Shown here: positions 30,076 through 38,917 of the stretch, piece after piece | How the letters are laid out: every line of letters starts with the position of its first letter | How positions within the stretch are numbered: position 1 is the stretch's first letter | Source: Pseudomonas yamanorum | GTDB taxonomy: Bacteria; Pseudomonadota; Gammaproteobacteria; Pseudomonadales; Pseudomonadaceae | NCBI RefSeq assembly: GCF_900105735.1 | Contig: NZ_LT629793.1 | Span: 4,526,001-4,590,000 of the forward strand | Length of the DNA: 64,000 nt | Direction: 5' to 3' | Translations under genes and position numbers: made by a program | The notes under the pieces: generated by a model | Database searches by the model: none | The model's input: the letters and a program-made list of their open reading frames with translations, nothing else | Told to the model about the DNA's origin: nothing

Positions 30076-31239
30076 TTACAGGGCAATCCCGGCCTTGACC
30101 CGATACTGATTCCTCACCGGCGTCGCGTATTGCAGCACCAGATACGGCCGATGCTCGGCCGGGCACGCATTCAAGCGCCGCTCCCACTCCGCTTTCGCCT
30201 TGGCCAGCTCGTCCGCCGGGAATACCTCGGCTGCGGTCGGCACCTGCAATTGCGGGTCGGCATCGCTCCATTGGGCGTACGCCAGGTAATGCACCGGGAA
30301 CAACCGATAACCGCCCAGAATCTGCCGGTCCATTTCGATCGCCAATAGCTTGGTGTCTTCGAAAGCCTGGGTGATCGGCGGCGCGAAGTTGACGTGCACC
30401 CGGCCCTTGTAGCCGGTGATACCCAGGGCAATGCTCACGTCATCTTCCCCCGGCGCCTTGCTGTAGGTGCCGGTGGTGGCGCGGATGTACAGTTCGCGGG
30501 CCTTGGCTGCGTCGCACGGGTCATATTCGTAGCTGATGGACACCGGCGTCAGGTTCAGTGACTGAATGACCTCGGCGAACGGCTCGTCCTTGCGGCTCAT
30601 GTGGAACATCTTGAGGATCGCCGACTCGGTGCGATCATCCCCATCCTTGGCGCGGCCTTCGGCCTGGGCGATCCAGATCGACTGGCAGTCATTGCGAATC
30701 GAATGGTTGATGTACGCCGACAGCAGTTGATAAGCCGCCATCTTCTCTTTGCGCCCGGTAATCGAGCGGTGCACGATGAAACTCTTGTTCAGGCGCATCA
30801 GGTCGCTGACAAACGGCTTTTGCAGCAGGTTGTCACCGATGGCGATACGTGGCGTGGGCAGGCCGGCGTGGTACACGGCGTAGTTGACGAAGGCCGGGTC
30901 CATCACGATGTCGCGGTGGTTGGCCAGGAACAGGTAGGCGCTGCCGGACTTGAACTGCTCGACGCCGGTATAAGTCACCCCGTCGGTCGCGCGCTCGATG
31001 GTGTGGTCGACGTAAAACTCGACTTTGTCCTGTAGCGTGGCCACGGTGGTGACGCCGGCAAACTCACGGCGCAGTTTATGGGCGATCATCGGCTTGAGCA
31101 GCCAGCCGAAGGCGCCAGCAAAGCGCGGAAAGCGAAAGTGGGTCAGGATGTCCAGAAAGGCCTTGTCACTGAACAGTCGGGCCAGCACTGCCGGGACTTC
31201 GCTGTCGTTGTAAGGTCGGATGGTATCGAATTCGCCCAT
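30076..31239 (-). CDS. Glycerolipid acyltransferase-like protein
   Basis: A 387-residue protein of the PlsC-like acyltransferase superfamily. The region around residue 105 (AYLFLANHRDIVMDP) corresponds to the catalytic motif, followed by NKSFIVHRSITGRKE and WIAQAEGRAKDGDDRT, equivalent to the phosphate-binding and EGxR blocks. The His and Asp are separated by five residues (H108, D114) instead of the usual four. No signal peptide; probably membrane-associated phospholipid synthesis or remodelling. I prefer the second of two tandem ATG codons for Shine-Dalgarno spacing (AAGAGAG). Confidence 0.8.
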   Translation of the reverse strand: MGEFDTIRPYNDSEVPAVLARLFSDKAFLDILTHFRFPRFAGAFGWLLKPMIAHKLRREFAGVTTVATLQDKVEFYVDHTIERATDGVTYTGVEQFKSGSAYLFLANHRDIVMDPAFVNYAVYHAGLPTPRIAIGDNLLQKPFVSDLMRLNKSFIVHRSITGRKEKMAAYQLLSAYINHSIRNDCQSIWIAQAEGRAKDGDDRTESAILKMFHMSRKDEPFAEVIQSLNLTPVSISYEYDPCDAAKARELYIRATTGTYSKAPGEDDVSIALGITGYKGRVHVNFAPPITQAFEDTKLLAIEMDRQILGGYRLFPVHYLAYAQWSDADPQLQVPTAAEVFPADELAKAKAEWERRLNACPAEHRPYLVLQYATPVRNQYRVKAGIAL

Positions 31240-31383
31240 CATGCTCTCTTGTTAGAAACGGCTAGGGTAAGTAAAGGTTTGGAACAATAAATATCAGGGC
31301 GTGGTCCGGGCAATTGACCGGGACGAAAAATAGCCCTGTAAATAGACCGGCGATTATACGCACAAGTCACCTTGGAGACCGCG

Positions 31384-31563
31384 ATGGAAGAGGAGTCGTA
31401 CGAATGTCCTTATTGTGGCGAGGTAGTCACGGCGTTACTGGACCTGTCGGCAGGCGATCAGGAATATATAGAAGATTGCCCGGTGTGCTGCCGGCCCATC
31501 GTTTTCGAACTGCAGGTTCATGGCGACGAATGGATGCTCAACGTGCGCAGCGAGAACGAATAA
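31384..31563 (+). CDS. CPXCG-motif cysteine-rich protein
   Basis: A 59-residue acidic protein with four metal-binding cysteines: CPYCGE near the N-terminus and CPVCCRP in the middle, a zinc-ribbon-like arrangement. It matches the small CPXCG-motif family common in gamma-proteobacteria. I start at the ATG at 31384 (MEEESYECP) preceded by GGAGACCGCG. It is followed 10 bases later by the DUF2007 gene; the two are usually neighbours. Function unknown. Confidence 0.85.
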   Translation: MEEESYECPYCGEVVTALLDLSAGDQEYIEDCPVCCRPIVFELQVHGDEWMLNVRSENE

Positions 31564-31573
31564 AGGTACGCCC

Positions 31574-31834
31574 ATGCAGCGAATCTACGAACCGGAAAAC
31601 CTGATGGAAGGCGAGCTGCTGCAAGGCATGCTCGAAAGCGAGGGCATCACCGCGCATCTGGTAGGGCGCGATTTGCTCGGTGGCACTGGCGAATTACCGA
31701 TTTATGGCCTGCTGGCCCTGGCGGTGGAGAACGACCAGGCCGCTTATGCCCGTGAGCTGATCACTGCCTACAACGGTGCGCAACCGCTGCCCGGTGATGA
31801 ACCCGACAGCTTCCCCGACGTGTTGGTCTGTTAG
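31574..31834 (+). CDS. DUF2007 putative signal-transducing protein
   Basis: An 86-residue protein beginning MQRIYEPENLMEGELLQGML, with the PIYGLLALAVENDQAAYA segment typical of DUF2007 (a ferredoxin-like fold annotated as putative signal transduction). It is encoded directly after the CPXCG gene and before a SRAP gene, all on the plus strand with short gaps. No experimental role is known to me. Confidence 0.83.
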   Translation: MQRIYEPENLMEGELLQGMLESEGITAHLVGRDLLGGTGELPIYGLLALAVENDQAAYARELITAYNGAQPLPGDEPDSFPDVLVC

Positions 31835-31870
31835 GCTGTCGGCCAGTTTCTCCAAGAGTCGTGTTGCCCC

Positions 31871-32491
31871 ATGTGTGGACGTTATGCCCTGTTTCGCTGG
31901 AACCCTGCGTTTGCTGCCTTGCCGGGCTTTCCGGCCGACCAGCAGGCCCAGTGGAACATCTCCCCCAATGATTCGGTGCTGATCCAGCGCCTCAGCGACG
32001 GCCAGCACACCCTGGCGCGAGCGCGCTGGGGCCTGACGCCGCCCTGGTTGACCGATCTCTCGCGCACGCCTGCCCATGCCCGCGCAGAAACCCTGGCAGA
32101 GCAACCGATGTTTCGCGAAGCCTTTCGCCAGCGCCGCTGCCTGTTGCCGGCCAATGGGTTCTACGAATGGCGCGGCACCCAGCGCAAGCGCCCGTACTGG
32201 CTGACGCCGGGAGAGGGCAGCACGCTGTTCTTTGCGGCGATCTGGGAAGCGTATCCGGTGCAGGAACAGGTGTGGCTGAGCACGGCGGTGGTGACCCAGG
32301 CGGCGCAGAGTCAGCGCCGGCCGTTGATTCTGGATGCGGCGGGGCAGGCAGCCTGGTTGAACCCCGAGACGCCGTTGCACACCTTGCAGGCTTTGTTGGC
32401 CAGTGAACCCTCCGCGTTGCGCGAGCGAGTGCTGGCCAATATGGTCAACGATCCGAAGCTGAATGGACCGGAGTGCCTGACTCCGGGTTGA
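31871..32491 (+). CDS. SRAP-domain protein (YedK/HMCES-like), divergent
   Basis: A 206-residue SRAP protein beginning MCGRYALF, so Cys2, which forms the thiazolidine crosslink to abasic sites in single-stranded DNA after Met removal, is present; so is the Glu of the NGFYEW motif (Glu99). However, the usual Asn in the NARxE motif is replaced by His (AHARAET), and the HxRMP motif that supplies the catalytic His appears as SQRRPLIL. Two of four catalytic residues known from E. coli YedK (Asn75, His160) thus look substituted. It may still bind DNA but with changed chemistry. Confidence 0.88.
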   Translation: MCGRYALFRWNPAFAALPGFPADQQAQWNISPNDSVLIQRLSDGQHTLARARWGLTPPWLTDLSRTPAHARAETLAEQPMFREAFRQRRCLLPANGFYEWRGTQRKRPYWLTPGEGSTLFFAAIWEAYPVQEQVWLSTAVVTQAAQSQRRPLILDAAGQAAWLNPETPLHTLQALLASEPSALRERVLANMVNDPKLNGPECLTPG

Positions 32492-32511
32492 GCGTTGTGT
32501 TGAATCGGCCG

Positions 32512-32604
32512 GCCTCTTCGCGAGCAAGCCCGCTCCCACGTTTGATTGCATTTCAACTGAAGGAATGCGGTCGAATGTGGGAGCGGGCTTGCTCGCGAAG
32601 GCGC
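32512..32604. repeat. REP doublet between convergent SRAP and chemoreceptor genes
   Basis: Inverted arms 32512-32542 (CGCGAGCAAGCCCGCTCCCA) and 32573-32604 (TGGGAGCGGGCTTGCTCGCG), spacer about 30 bases. The arms are arranged in the opposite order to the doublet at 29957-30050. Confidence 0.9.
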
Positions 32605-32624
32605 CCGAAAGGGCGCCGCTTGAC

Positions 32625-34763
32625 TTAAACCTTGAACTGATTGATCAACCGCCGCTGCTGCTCCGCCAGCTTGGTCAGGTCCGCACTGGCTGCACTCGAT
32701 TCATCCGCCCCGCCTGCCACTTCATTGGCCACCTGCCCGATATTGATCACGTTACGGTTAATGTCCTCGGCCACCGCGCTCTGTTCCTCGGCGGCGCTGG
32801 CGATCTGGGTGTTCATGTCGTTGATCACCGACACCGCCTGGGTAATGGTCTCCAGTGCCTGAGCCGCCTTGGCCGCATGTTGCACGCTTTCATCGGTACG
32901 GTTCTGGCTGTCTTCCATCACCTGCACCACGTCGCGGGTGCCTTGCTGCAATTGCTGGATCATGGTCTGGATTTCTTCAGTGGCCTTCTGAGTCTTCTGT
33001 GCGAGATTGCGCACCTCGTCGGCCACCACTGCAAACCCGCGTCCCTGTTCTCCGGCCCGTGCGGCTTCGATCGCTGCGTTGAGCGCCAGCAGGTTGGTCT
33101 GCTCGGCAATCCCGCGAATCGCCGTAAGGATGGCGTTGATGTTTTCGCTGTCCTTGGCCAGCGCCTGCACCACACCGACCGCCTTGCCGATTTCCTCGGC
33201 GAGGGCACCGATGGAGGTGGAGGTGTCGCGCACAATCTGCATGCCCTGGCTCGCCGCTTGATCAGCGTGGCTGGCGGCTTGTGCAGCCTGGGTGGCGTTG
33301 CGCGCCACGTCCTGGGCGGTCGCGGTCATCTCGTGCACGGCGGTGGCTACCTGGTCGATCTCGATCATTTGCTTGTGCACGCCCTGGTTGGTGCGAATCG
33401 CGATGTCGGCGGTGTGCTCCGACGAGTCGCTGACCTTCTGCACCGAACTCACCACTTGGGTAATCATTCCCTGCAACTTGGCCAGGAATGTATTGAAGCC
33501 GCTGGCAATCGCCCCCAGTTCGTCGGCGCGATCACTGGTCAGGCGCCGGGTCAGGTCACCTTCGCCCTGGGCGATGTCATTGAGCATCGCCACCATTTGC
33601 TTGAGCGGCCGGGCAATCCCGTGGCCCACCAGCCAGATCACCAGCAAGCCAATGCCGGCGATGAGCAGACCGGCCACGGCCATACCGAAAATATCGGTTT
33701 TGCGCTGGGCGTCCAGGTCGTGTTGCATCGCCTGCAAGTCCGCCATTACCGCGCTCAAGGGCAGTTGCAGCATCAAGGTCCAGCGGGCATCGGTCTGGCC
33801 GATGTTGAACGGCAGGAACAACTCGATATGCCCGTGTTCCTTATCCACGTCGTAACGTACTTCGCCGATCTTCAACTGGCCGAGGTTGGACAGCTCGTTG
33901 CTGTCGAGCAGGTCGCTGGCTTTTTCCCCCAGCTTGCTGGCGTCCTTGGTATAGGCCACCAGGCGGCCGTTGCTCGAGATCAGCGCCAGTTCACCGGCGC
34001 CGTTGTACAAATTCTGATCAGCCTTGGTGAGCATTTCCTGGATGAAGTTCACCGACAGGTCGGCACCGACGATGCCCTGGAAGGTGCCGTCGATCATGAT
34101 CGGTTCGATAAACGAAGCGAGCATCACCATTGCGTTGCCCACCTTGTAGGGGGCCGGGTCGATGGCGCAGGGCTTTTTGCTTTCCTTGGAGCACAGGTAG
34201 TACTCACTGGCGCGCACACCGGTGGACAGGATGGTCTGGTCCGCCACGTCAGCCAGTTTATCCAGGCCCAGGCTGCCGTCGGCATTACGGAACCACCAGG
34301 GCAGGAAGCGACCGTTGGTTTCGATACCGACTACCGGGCTGTTCACGTAGGCGGCGTCGTTGTGGTCGATGGCGTTGGCTTCCCAACCAATATAGGCGCC
34401 GAGAATCTTCGGGTTGCGCACCACGGTTTCGTGGATCAGGTTGATCAGTTGTTCGCGGGAAACTGCCAGTTGGGGGTTGCCGCTGGCGTCCTTCATGCCC
34501 ATCAGGGCGTTGGTGGTGGCCAGGCCTTTGGCCGTCACCAGTGGCGCTTCCAGTTCACGCTGGATCAGCGTCGCCTGGGTTTGCGCCAGCGCGGTCAGGC
34601 GCTGCTCGATGATCTGCTCGAATTGCCCCTGGGTGCGTTCCTGCACCATGTCTTGGGTGCGCGCGCCGGCGAACAAGGCGTACAGCACCAACACCGCTAC
34701 CACGCTCAGGACAATGGCCCCGGCCAGGGCTGCGACAGAAAATTGAATGGACTTGAACTTCAT
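32625..34763 (-). CDS. Methyl-accepting chemotaxis protein, dCache_1 type
   Basis: A 712-residue chemoreceptor: transmembrane helix at residues 7-32, a large periplasmic dCache_1 sensor (about 40-350), second helix at 357-380, HAMP, then a coiled-coil signalling domain with the hairpin tip [20 protein letters not shown] and methylation helices. The sensor contains [11 protein letters not shown] and [17 protein letters not shown], similar in layout to polyamine/amine or purine-binding sensors, but the ligand cannot be fixed from sequence. There is no C-terminal CheR-tethering pentapeptide. The ATG at 34763 gives a normal N-terminus. Confidence 0.93.
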   Translation of the reverse strand: MKFKSIQFSVAALAGAIVLSVVAVLVLYALFAGARTQDMVQERTQGQFEQIIEQRLTALAQTQATLIQRELEAPLVTAKGLATTNALMGMKDASGNPQLAVSREQLINLIHETVVRNPKILGAYIGWEANAIDHNDAAYVNSPVVGIETNGRFLPWWFRNADGSLGLDKLADVADQTILSTGVRASEYYLCSKESKKPCAIDPAPYKVGNAMVMLASFIEPIMIDGTFQGIVGADLSVNFIQEMLTKADQNLYNGAGELALISSNGRLVAYTKDASKLGEKASDLLDSNELSNLGQLKIGEVRYDVDKEHGHIELFLPFNIGQTDARWTLMLQLPLSAVMADLQAMQHDLDAQRKTDIFGMAVAGLLIAGIGLLVIWLVGHGIARPLKQMVAMLNDIAQGEGDLTRRLTSDRADELGAIASGFNTFLAKLQGMITQVVSSVQKVSDSSEHTADIAIRTNQGVHKQMIEIDQVATAVHEMTATAQDVARNATQAAQAASHADQAASQGMQIVRDTSTSIGALAEEIGKAVGVVQALAKDSENINAILTAIRGIAEQTNLLALNAAIEAARAGEQGRGFAVVADEVRNLAQKTQKATEEIQTMIQQLQQGTRDVVQVMEDSQNRTDESVQHAAKAAQALETITQAVSVINDMNTQIASAAEEQSAVAEDINRNVINIGQVANEVAGGADESSAASADLTKLAEQQRRLINQFKV

Positions 34764-35015
34764 GACGGCTCCGAGCGCAGGGGAGATTGGCTGCTTGTTT
34801 ATATCGGCCACGAGCGGGGGAGACATGAGGGCGATCCCCTCAAAATGACTGTGCCGGATTGGCGAATGTCGCAAATGGGATGGTCGCCAACGGTTTATGA
34901 ATTTTTTGCGGCAGTGTGGGATATGTCTGAAATCAGGCGGCTACACGTCTGTTGTATCTGGCGCCGATACAATTGGCCGACTACGATACGCGCCATGTTT
35001 TCAGGGAGAAGGTTG

Positions 35016-35834
35016 ATGAAAAAGACAGTAGCGGTATGTGCATTGGGCGTGTCGGTATTGCTCGCCGGTTGCCAGTCGGTCAACACCACCAGCGGCGGCG
35101 CCGTGGGCGTTGAGCGCAAGCAATACATGTTCAGCATGTTGTCGAGTCAGGAAGTCGACCAGATGTATGCGCAGTCGTACCAGCAGACCCTGGGTGAAGC
35201 CAGCGGCAAAGGCCTGGTGGACAAGACCAGCGCCAACGCCAAGCGCGTGCAGGCGATTGCCAACCGCTTGATCGCCCAGGCACCCACGTTCCGCCCGGAT
35301 GCAGCGCAGTGGAAGTGGGAAGTGAACCTGATCAAAAGTGACGAGATGAACGCCAACTGCGGGCCAGGCGGCAAGATCTTTGTCTACAGCGCGTTGATCG
35401 ACAATCTCAAACTGACCGACGACGAACTCGCCGCGGTGATGGGCCATGAAATTGCCCATGCCTTGCGTGAACACGGCCGCGAAGCCATGTCCAAGGCATA
35501 CGGTATCGAAATGGCGAAGCAGGGGGCTGGTGCGTTGTTCGGCCTCGGTCAGGACAGCATGGCGCTGGCTGATACCGTGGCCAACTACGGCATGACCTTA
35601 CCCAACAGCCGCAGCAATGAAAACGAAGCGGACCTGATCGGCCTGGAGTTGTCGGCGCGTGCCGGCTACAACCCGAACGCGGCGATTACCCTGTGGAACA
35701 AAATGGCCAAGGCTTCGGAAGGCTCGCCACCTGAATTCATGAGTACTCACCCGGCTTCCAGCAGCCGGATCGCCTCCTTGCAGGCGGCTATTCCGAAGGT
35801 GATGCCGTTGTATCAGCAGGCGAAAAAATCCTGA
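35016..35834 (+). CDS. M48-family metalloprotease lipoprotein
   Basis: A 272-residue lipoprotein with the lipobox LLAGC (Cys about 19). The zinc-protease motif is VMGHEIAHALREH, and the third ligand Glu lies in NENEADLIGLEL. It resembles LoiP/YggG, an outer-membrane-associated protease induced by low osmolarity and involved in envelope quality control. The start ATG at 35016 follows AGGGAGAAGGTTG. It is monocistronic and converges with the GDT1 gene through a REP region. Confidence 0.92.
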   Translation: MKKTVAVCALGVSVLLAGCQSVNTTSGGAVGVERKQYMFSMLSSQEVDQMYAQSYQQTLGEASGKGLVDKTSANAKRVQAIANRLIAQAPTFRPDAAQWKWEVNLIKSDEMNANCGPGGKIFVYSALIDNLKLTDDELAAVMGHEIAHALREHGREAMSKAYGIEMAKQGAGALFGLGQDSMALADTVANYGMTLPNSRSNENEADLIGLELSARAGYNPNAAITLWNKMAKASEGSPPEFMSTHPASSSRIASLQAAIPKVMPLYQQAKKS

Positions 35835-35859
35835 TTTATAAGACTGAAATGCAAATCTG

Positions 35860-35965
35860 AATGTGGGAGCCCGGCTTGTGTGGGAGCCGGGGTTGCCCGC
35901 GATGCAGGCACCTCGGTGTGTCAGTTGCACCGAGGTGATGCTATCGCAGGCAAGCCAGCTCCCAC
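35860..35965. repeat. Composite REP region
   Basis: TGTGGGAGCCCGGCTTGTG is followed at once by a second unit TGTGGGAGCCGGGGTTGCCC, then a 12-bp inverted pair (GCACCTCGGTG near 35909 and CACCGAGGTG near 35929) and finally an inverted GCAGGCAAGCCAGCTCCCAC arm ending at 35965. It looks like a REP that was inserted into or duplicated beside another. Confidence 0.8.
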
Positions 35966-35994
35966 TCAAGCCCAGCCCCCATATGGGGTTGCGT

Positions 35995-36579
35995 TTAGAT
36001 CCAGCCGCTGCTCTGCATGGCCTTGTACACCGCAACAATGGCCAGGATGAAAAACGCCGTAGCCGCCAGTCGACGAATCAGCGTCAGCGGCAGTTTGTCC
36101 GCGGCAAAATTCCCCGCCAGCACCACCGGTACGTTGGCAATCAACATGCCCAGGGTCGTGCCGATAATCACCAGCCACAGTTCCGGGTATTGCGCCGCGA
36201 GCATCACGGTAGCGATCTGGGTCTTGTCGCCGATTTCCGCGAGGAAGAACGCGATCAGGGTAGTCAGGAAGGGGCCGAACTTGCGTGCAGTACTGGTTTC
36301 GTCATCGTCGAGTTTGTCGGGCACCAGGGTCCAGAGCGCCGTGGCACAGAAACTCGCCGCGAGGATCCAGTGCAACACCGCATCCGAGAAGAAACTCCCG
36401 AACCAGGCCCCCACGGCGCCGGCGGCCGCATGGTTGGCGAGGGTCGCGGCAATGATGCCGGCGATGATCGGCCAGGGTTTGCGAAAGCGTGCAGCGAGAA
36501 CGAGTGCGAGCAGTTGCGTCTTGTCACCAATTTCGGCCAAGGCAACGATTGCGGTAGGGACGAGCAGAGAATCCAGCAT
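35995..36579 (-). CDS. TMEM165/GDT1-family manganese exporter
   Basis: A 194-residue inner-membrane protein with six hydrophobic segments and the duplicated family signature: AEIGDKTQLLALVLAARF near residue 15 and AEIGDKTQIATVMLAAQ near residue 115. This family (also called MneA in Vibrio) exports Mn2+ in bacteria. It is preceded by a yybP-ykoY riboswitch, which in other bacteria turns such genes on at high manganese. It lies convergent to the M48 protease gene. Confidence 0.92.
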   Translation of the reverse strand: MLDSLLVPTAIVALAEIGDKTQLLALVLAARFRKPWPIIAGIIAATLANHAAAGAVGAWFGSFFSDAVLHWILAASFCATALWTLVPDKLDDDETSTARKFGPFLTTLIAFFLAEIGDKTQIATVMLAAQYPELWLVIIGTTLGMLIANVPVVLAGNFAADKLPLTLIRRLAATAFFILAIVAVYKAMQSSGWI

Positions 36580-36589
36580 CAGGTAAGTT

Positions 36590-36790
36590 CCAGGGGCGGG
36601 TCGACACGGCTATGACACGTACAGCCTTCCCGCCCCGGGTAAGGTGTTCGTGTCATAGGTCTTGTCAAACCCCGGTCCGTCTGTGCGGACTCCTGGGTCG
36701 CATACGCCATGGTCTGTTGACCAAGTATGTTGACGTATGCCGGACGAGCGTGGCGCTCGTGGGAGACTACTCCCCTAGGACGGAGCGGAT
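36590..36790 (-). promoter_or_regulatory. yybP-ykoY manganese riboswitch and expression platform
   Basis: Read on the minus strand, the leader holds the class hallmark GGGGAGTAG (36775 down to 36767), then CATACGTCAACATA (36739-36726) whose CATACG pairs with CGTATG (36706-36701), then GACC segments. Downstream, two mutually exclusive pairings exist: TATGACAC (36657-36650) with GTGTCATA (36618-36611), and GGGGCGGG (36636-36629) with CCCGCCCC (36600-36593), the latter ending 13 bases before the GDT1 ATG. No T-run follows, so control of translation or Rho access is more likely than intrinsic termination. Confidence 0.88.
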
Positions 36791-36838
36791 TCTGCCTAGG
36801 CAAAATCCATTCGGCAAGCCTTCTTTCGGAAAAAGATT

Positions 36839-37837
36839 TCAGCCGCGCTTGGCACGGTAAATGCGGAAACCCTGGCCTTCTGCCTTGATTGCGCAGACGC
36901 CAAGATGCTCTTCAATCAGCGGCTGATACTTCAGGAAGCTGTTCGCTACCAAGCGCAGTTCGCCGCCTTTTGCCAGATGTTTGGCCGCTTTTCGCAGCAA
37001 GTTCTCCGTAGCGAAATAATCGGTGTGCACTCCGACATGGAACGGTGGGTTGCTCAAAATCGTGTTCAGATTCATCGGCGCTGCGTCGATGCCATCACCG
37101 GTCAACACCTCGGCTTCCAGACCGTTGGCGGCCAAGGTCAGGCGACTGCTGGCGGCGGCAAAAGCATCCACGTCGAGCATCGTCACCGTGTTATGCGGAT
37201 AGCGACGTTTCACGGCGGCTCCAAGCACGCCCGCCCCACAACCGAAATCCAGCAAGTGACCGCTCGGCAACTTGTCCAGATGCTCCAGCAGCAATGCGGT
37301 ACCGCGATCCAGACGACCATGGCTGAACACGCCCGGCAGGCTCACCACTTTGAGCGGCCCTTCAGCCAGCGGCACCTCGAACACCTGCGCCAGGCTTTCC
37401 AGCTCAACCGGCTCGGGGGCGTTGGCCACCGTGACCAGCCACAACTGGCAGTGCCGCGCATTGTCGAGCTTGCGCGGTTTGCCGAACGGGTTCAGTTGCT
37501 TGGCCGCACTTTCGATACCGCCTTTCTTTTCCCCGACCAGGTACAACTCTTTGCCGGGCAAACGCGCCGCCACGGCATTGAGCAGGTAATCGGTGAGGTC
37601 CTTGGACTTGGGCAGGAACACCACCGCCGTGTCGAACGAACGCTCGGGCACGTTCACGCCGAACTGGCTGCGCTCGGCAAAACGCGCGTCCAGCGCGGCC
37701 TGGTCGCCGGCGTGCCAGCTCCAGCCATGGGCGTTGGGCAGGCGGCCCAGCAGGTCGTCGGCGGGCAAGCCCACCAGCAGCACGTCGCCTTGAAAAAGTT
37801 CGGCCTGGCGAAGCAGTACTTCACTGCGCGGATCCAT
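36839..37837 (-). CDS. rsmC: 16S rRNA m2G1207 methyltransferase RsmC
   Basis: A 332-residue SAM-dependent methyltransferase with the RsmC layout: a degenerate N-terminal half and a catalytic C-terminal half with SAM motif [15 protein letters not shown] and active-site [12 protein letters not shown]. It methylates G1207 of 16S rRNA in the small subunit. RlmG is a relative, but that family is longer and its motifs differ. The ATG at 37837 follows AAGGAGC. Confidence 0.92.
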   Translation of the reverse strand: MDPRSEVLLRQAELFQGDVLLVGLPADDLLGRLPNAHGWSWHAGDQAALDARFAERSQFGVNVPERSFDTAVVFLPKSKDLTDYLLNAVAARLPGKELYLVGEKKGGIESAAKQLNPFGKPRKLDNARHCQLWLVTVANAPEPVELESLAQVFEVPLAEGPLKVVSLPGVFSHGRLDRGTALLLEHLDKLPSGHLLDFGCGAGVLGAAVKRRYPHNTVTMLDVDAFAAASSRLTLAANGLEAEVLTGDGIDAAPMNLNTILSNPPFHVGVHTDYFATENLLRKAAKHLAKGGELRLVANSFLKYQPLIEEHLGVCAIKAEGQGFRIYRAKRG

Positions 37838-37867
37838 GGTCTGCTCCTTGAAAAGGGGCGCAGTTTA

Positions 37868-38830
37868 TCAACTGACGACCCGCAGCGGGGCGCCGCTGAA
37901 AAAGCCCTGAGCGTTTTCGATCAATTGGCCGACGATCCGCTGCCGGGCTTCGCGGCTGCCCCAGGCGTTGTGGGGGGTGACGATCAAGCGCGGGATGTCG
38001 CCGGCCAGCAACGGGTTGCCGTTGACCGGGGGTTCCACGCTCAATACATCGGTTGCCGCGCCGCCCAAATGACCGCTGCGCAAGGCATCCGCCAGCGCTT
38101 GTTCGTTGATCAAGCCACCGCGGGCCGTGTTGACGATAAACGCACCGGGCTTGAGCAGCGCCAGTTCACGGGCACCGATAAAGTCGCGGGTGTGTTCGTT
38201 GAGCGGGCAGTGCAGGGTCAGCGCGTCGACCTGCGCCAGCAACTCGTCCAGCGGCACGCGATCGGCACGAGCCGGGCGGCCAGGAATCGCACCCAGGATC
38301 ACGCGCATGCCAAAGGCTTCAGCCAGGCGCGCAACGGCACCGCCCAATTCGCCATGGCCCAGCAGCCCGAGGGTTTTGCCTTCCAGCTCAACGATCGGAT
38401 AGTCCAGCAGGCAGAACTGCTTGGCTTGTTGCCAGAGCCCCGCCTGCACATCTCGCTGATAGTCGTTCAGGCGTGTCGCCAGATTGAGCAGCAACATGAT
38501 CGTATGCTGCGCCACCGATGGCGTGCCGTAACCCTGGCAATTGCTCACGGTAACGCCGTGGGCGCGGGCCGCAGCGAGGTCGACGTTGTTGGTGCCGGTG
38601 GCGGTCACCAGGATTAGCTTCAGCTCGGGGCAGGCCGCCAGGGTCTCGGCATTCAGCGCGATCTTGTTGCTGATCGCCACCTGCGCGCCTTGCAGGCGTT
38701 CGATAATGTTTTCGGGTGTGGTCTGCTGGTGCAGGCTCAGCTCGCTGAAGAGTGCCCGCAACCCGCTGAGGTCCAGGTCCCCGAGGTCCAGGGAAGGGTG
38801 ATCAAGGAAGACGGCGCGGCGATTGTTCAT
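37868..38830 (-). CDS. hprA: D-2-hydroxyacid dehydrogenase (glycerate dehydrogenase-like)
   Basis: A 320-residue NAD(P)-dependent oxidoreductase. The Rossmann motif is LGLLGHGELGGAVARLAEA, and the catalytic Arg, Glu and His lie in NTARGG, DVLSVEPP and TPHNAWGS. It best fits HprA, hydroxypyruvate to glycerate, though other 2-keto acid substrates are possible. The ATG at 38830 is chosen over a TTG two codons upstream. It is 30 bases from rsmC on the same strand. Confidence 0.85.
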   Translation of the reverse strand: MNNRRAVFLDHPSLDLGDLDLSGLRALFSELSLHQQTTPENIIERLQGAQVAISNKIALNAETLAACPELKLILVTATGTNNVDLAAARAHGVTVSNCQGYGTPSVAQHTIMLLLNLATRLNDYQRDVQAGLWQQAKQFCLLDYPIVELEGKTLGLLGHGELGGAVARLAEAFGMRVILGAIPGRPARADRVPLDELLAQVDALTLHCPLNEHTRDFIGARELALLKPGAFIVNTARGGLINEQALADALRSGHLGGAATDVLSVEPPVNGNPLLAGDIPRLIVTPHNAWGSREARQRIVGQLIENAQGFFSGAPLRVVS

Positions 38831-38917
38831 TATCAACTGTACCTTTTGCGGCGAGGTTCGAAGGCGTAATCTGCCGAGCCTATCAGATGAAATAATCAGT
38901 TACTTCCAGGAGTGTGC

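Noticed and set aside
32565..35015. Very long open frame on the plus strand, about 820 codons, running in frame into the M48 protease gene
   Set aside because: It is the antisense of the chemoreceptor gene; high GC and biased third positions keep it open. The protease has its own lipoprotein signal, Shine-Dalgarno and ATG at 35016, and the extension is low-complexity His/Gly/Leu sequence.
36579..36803. 74-codon frame upstream of the GDT1 gene
   Set aside because: Lies wholly inside the yybP-ykoY riboswitch; the RNA structure explains the sequence.
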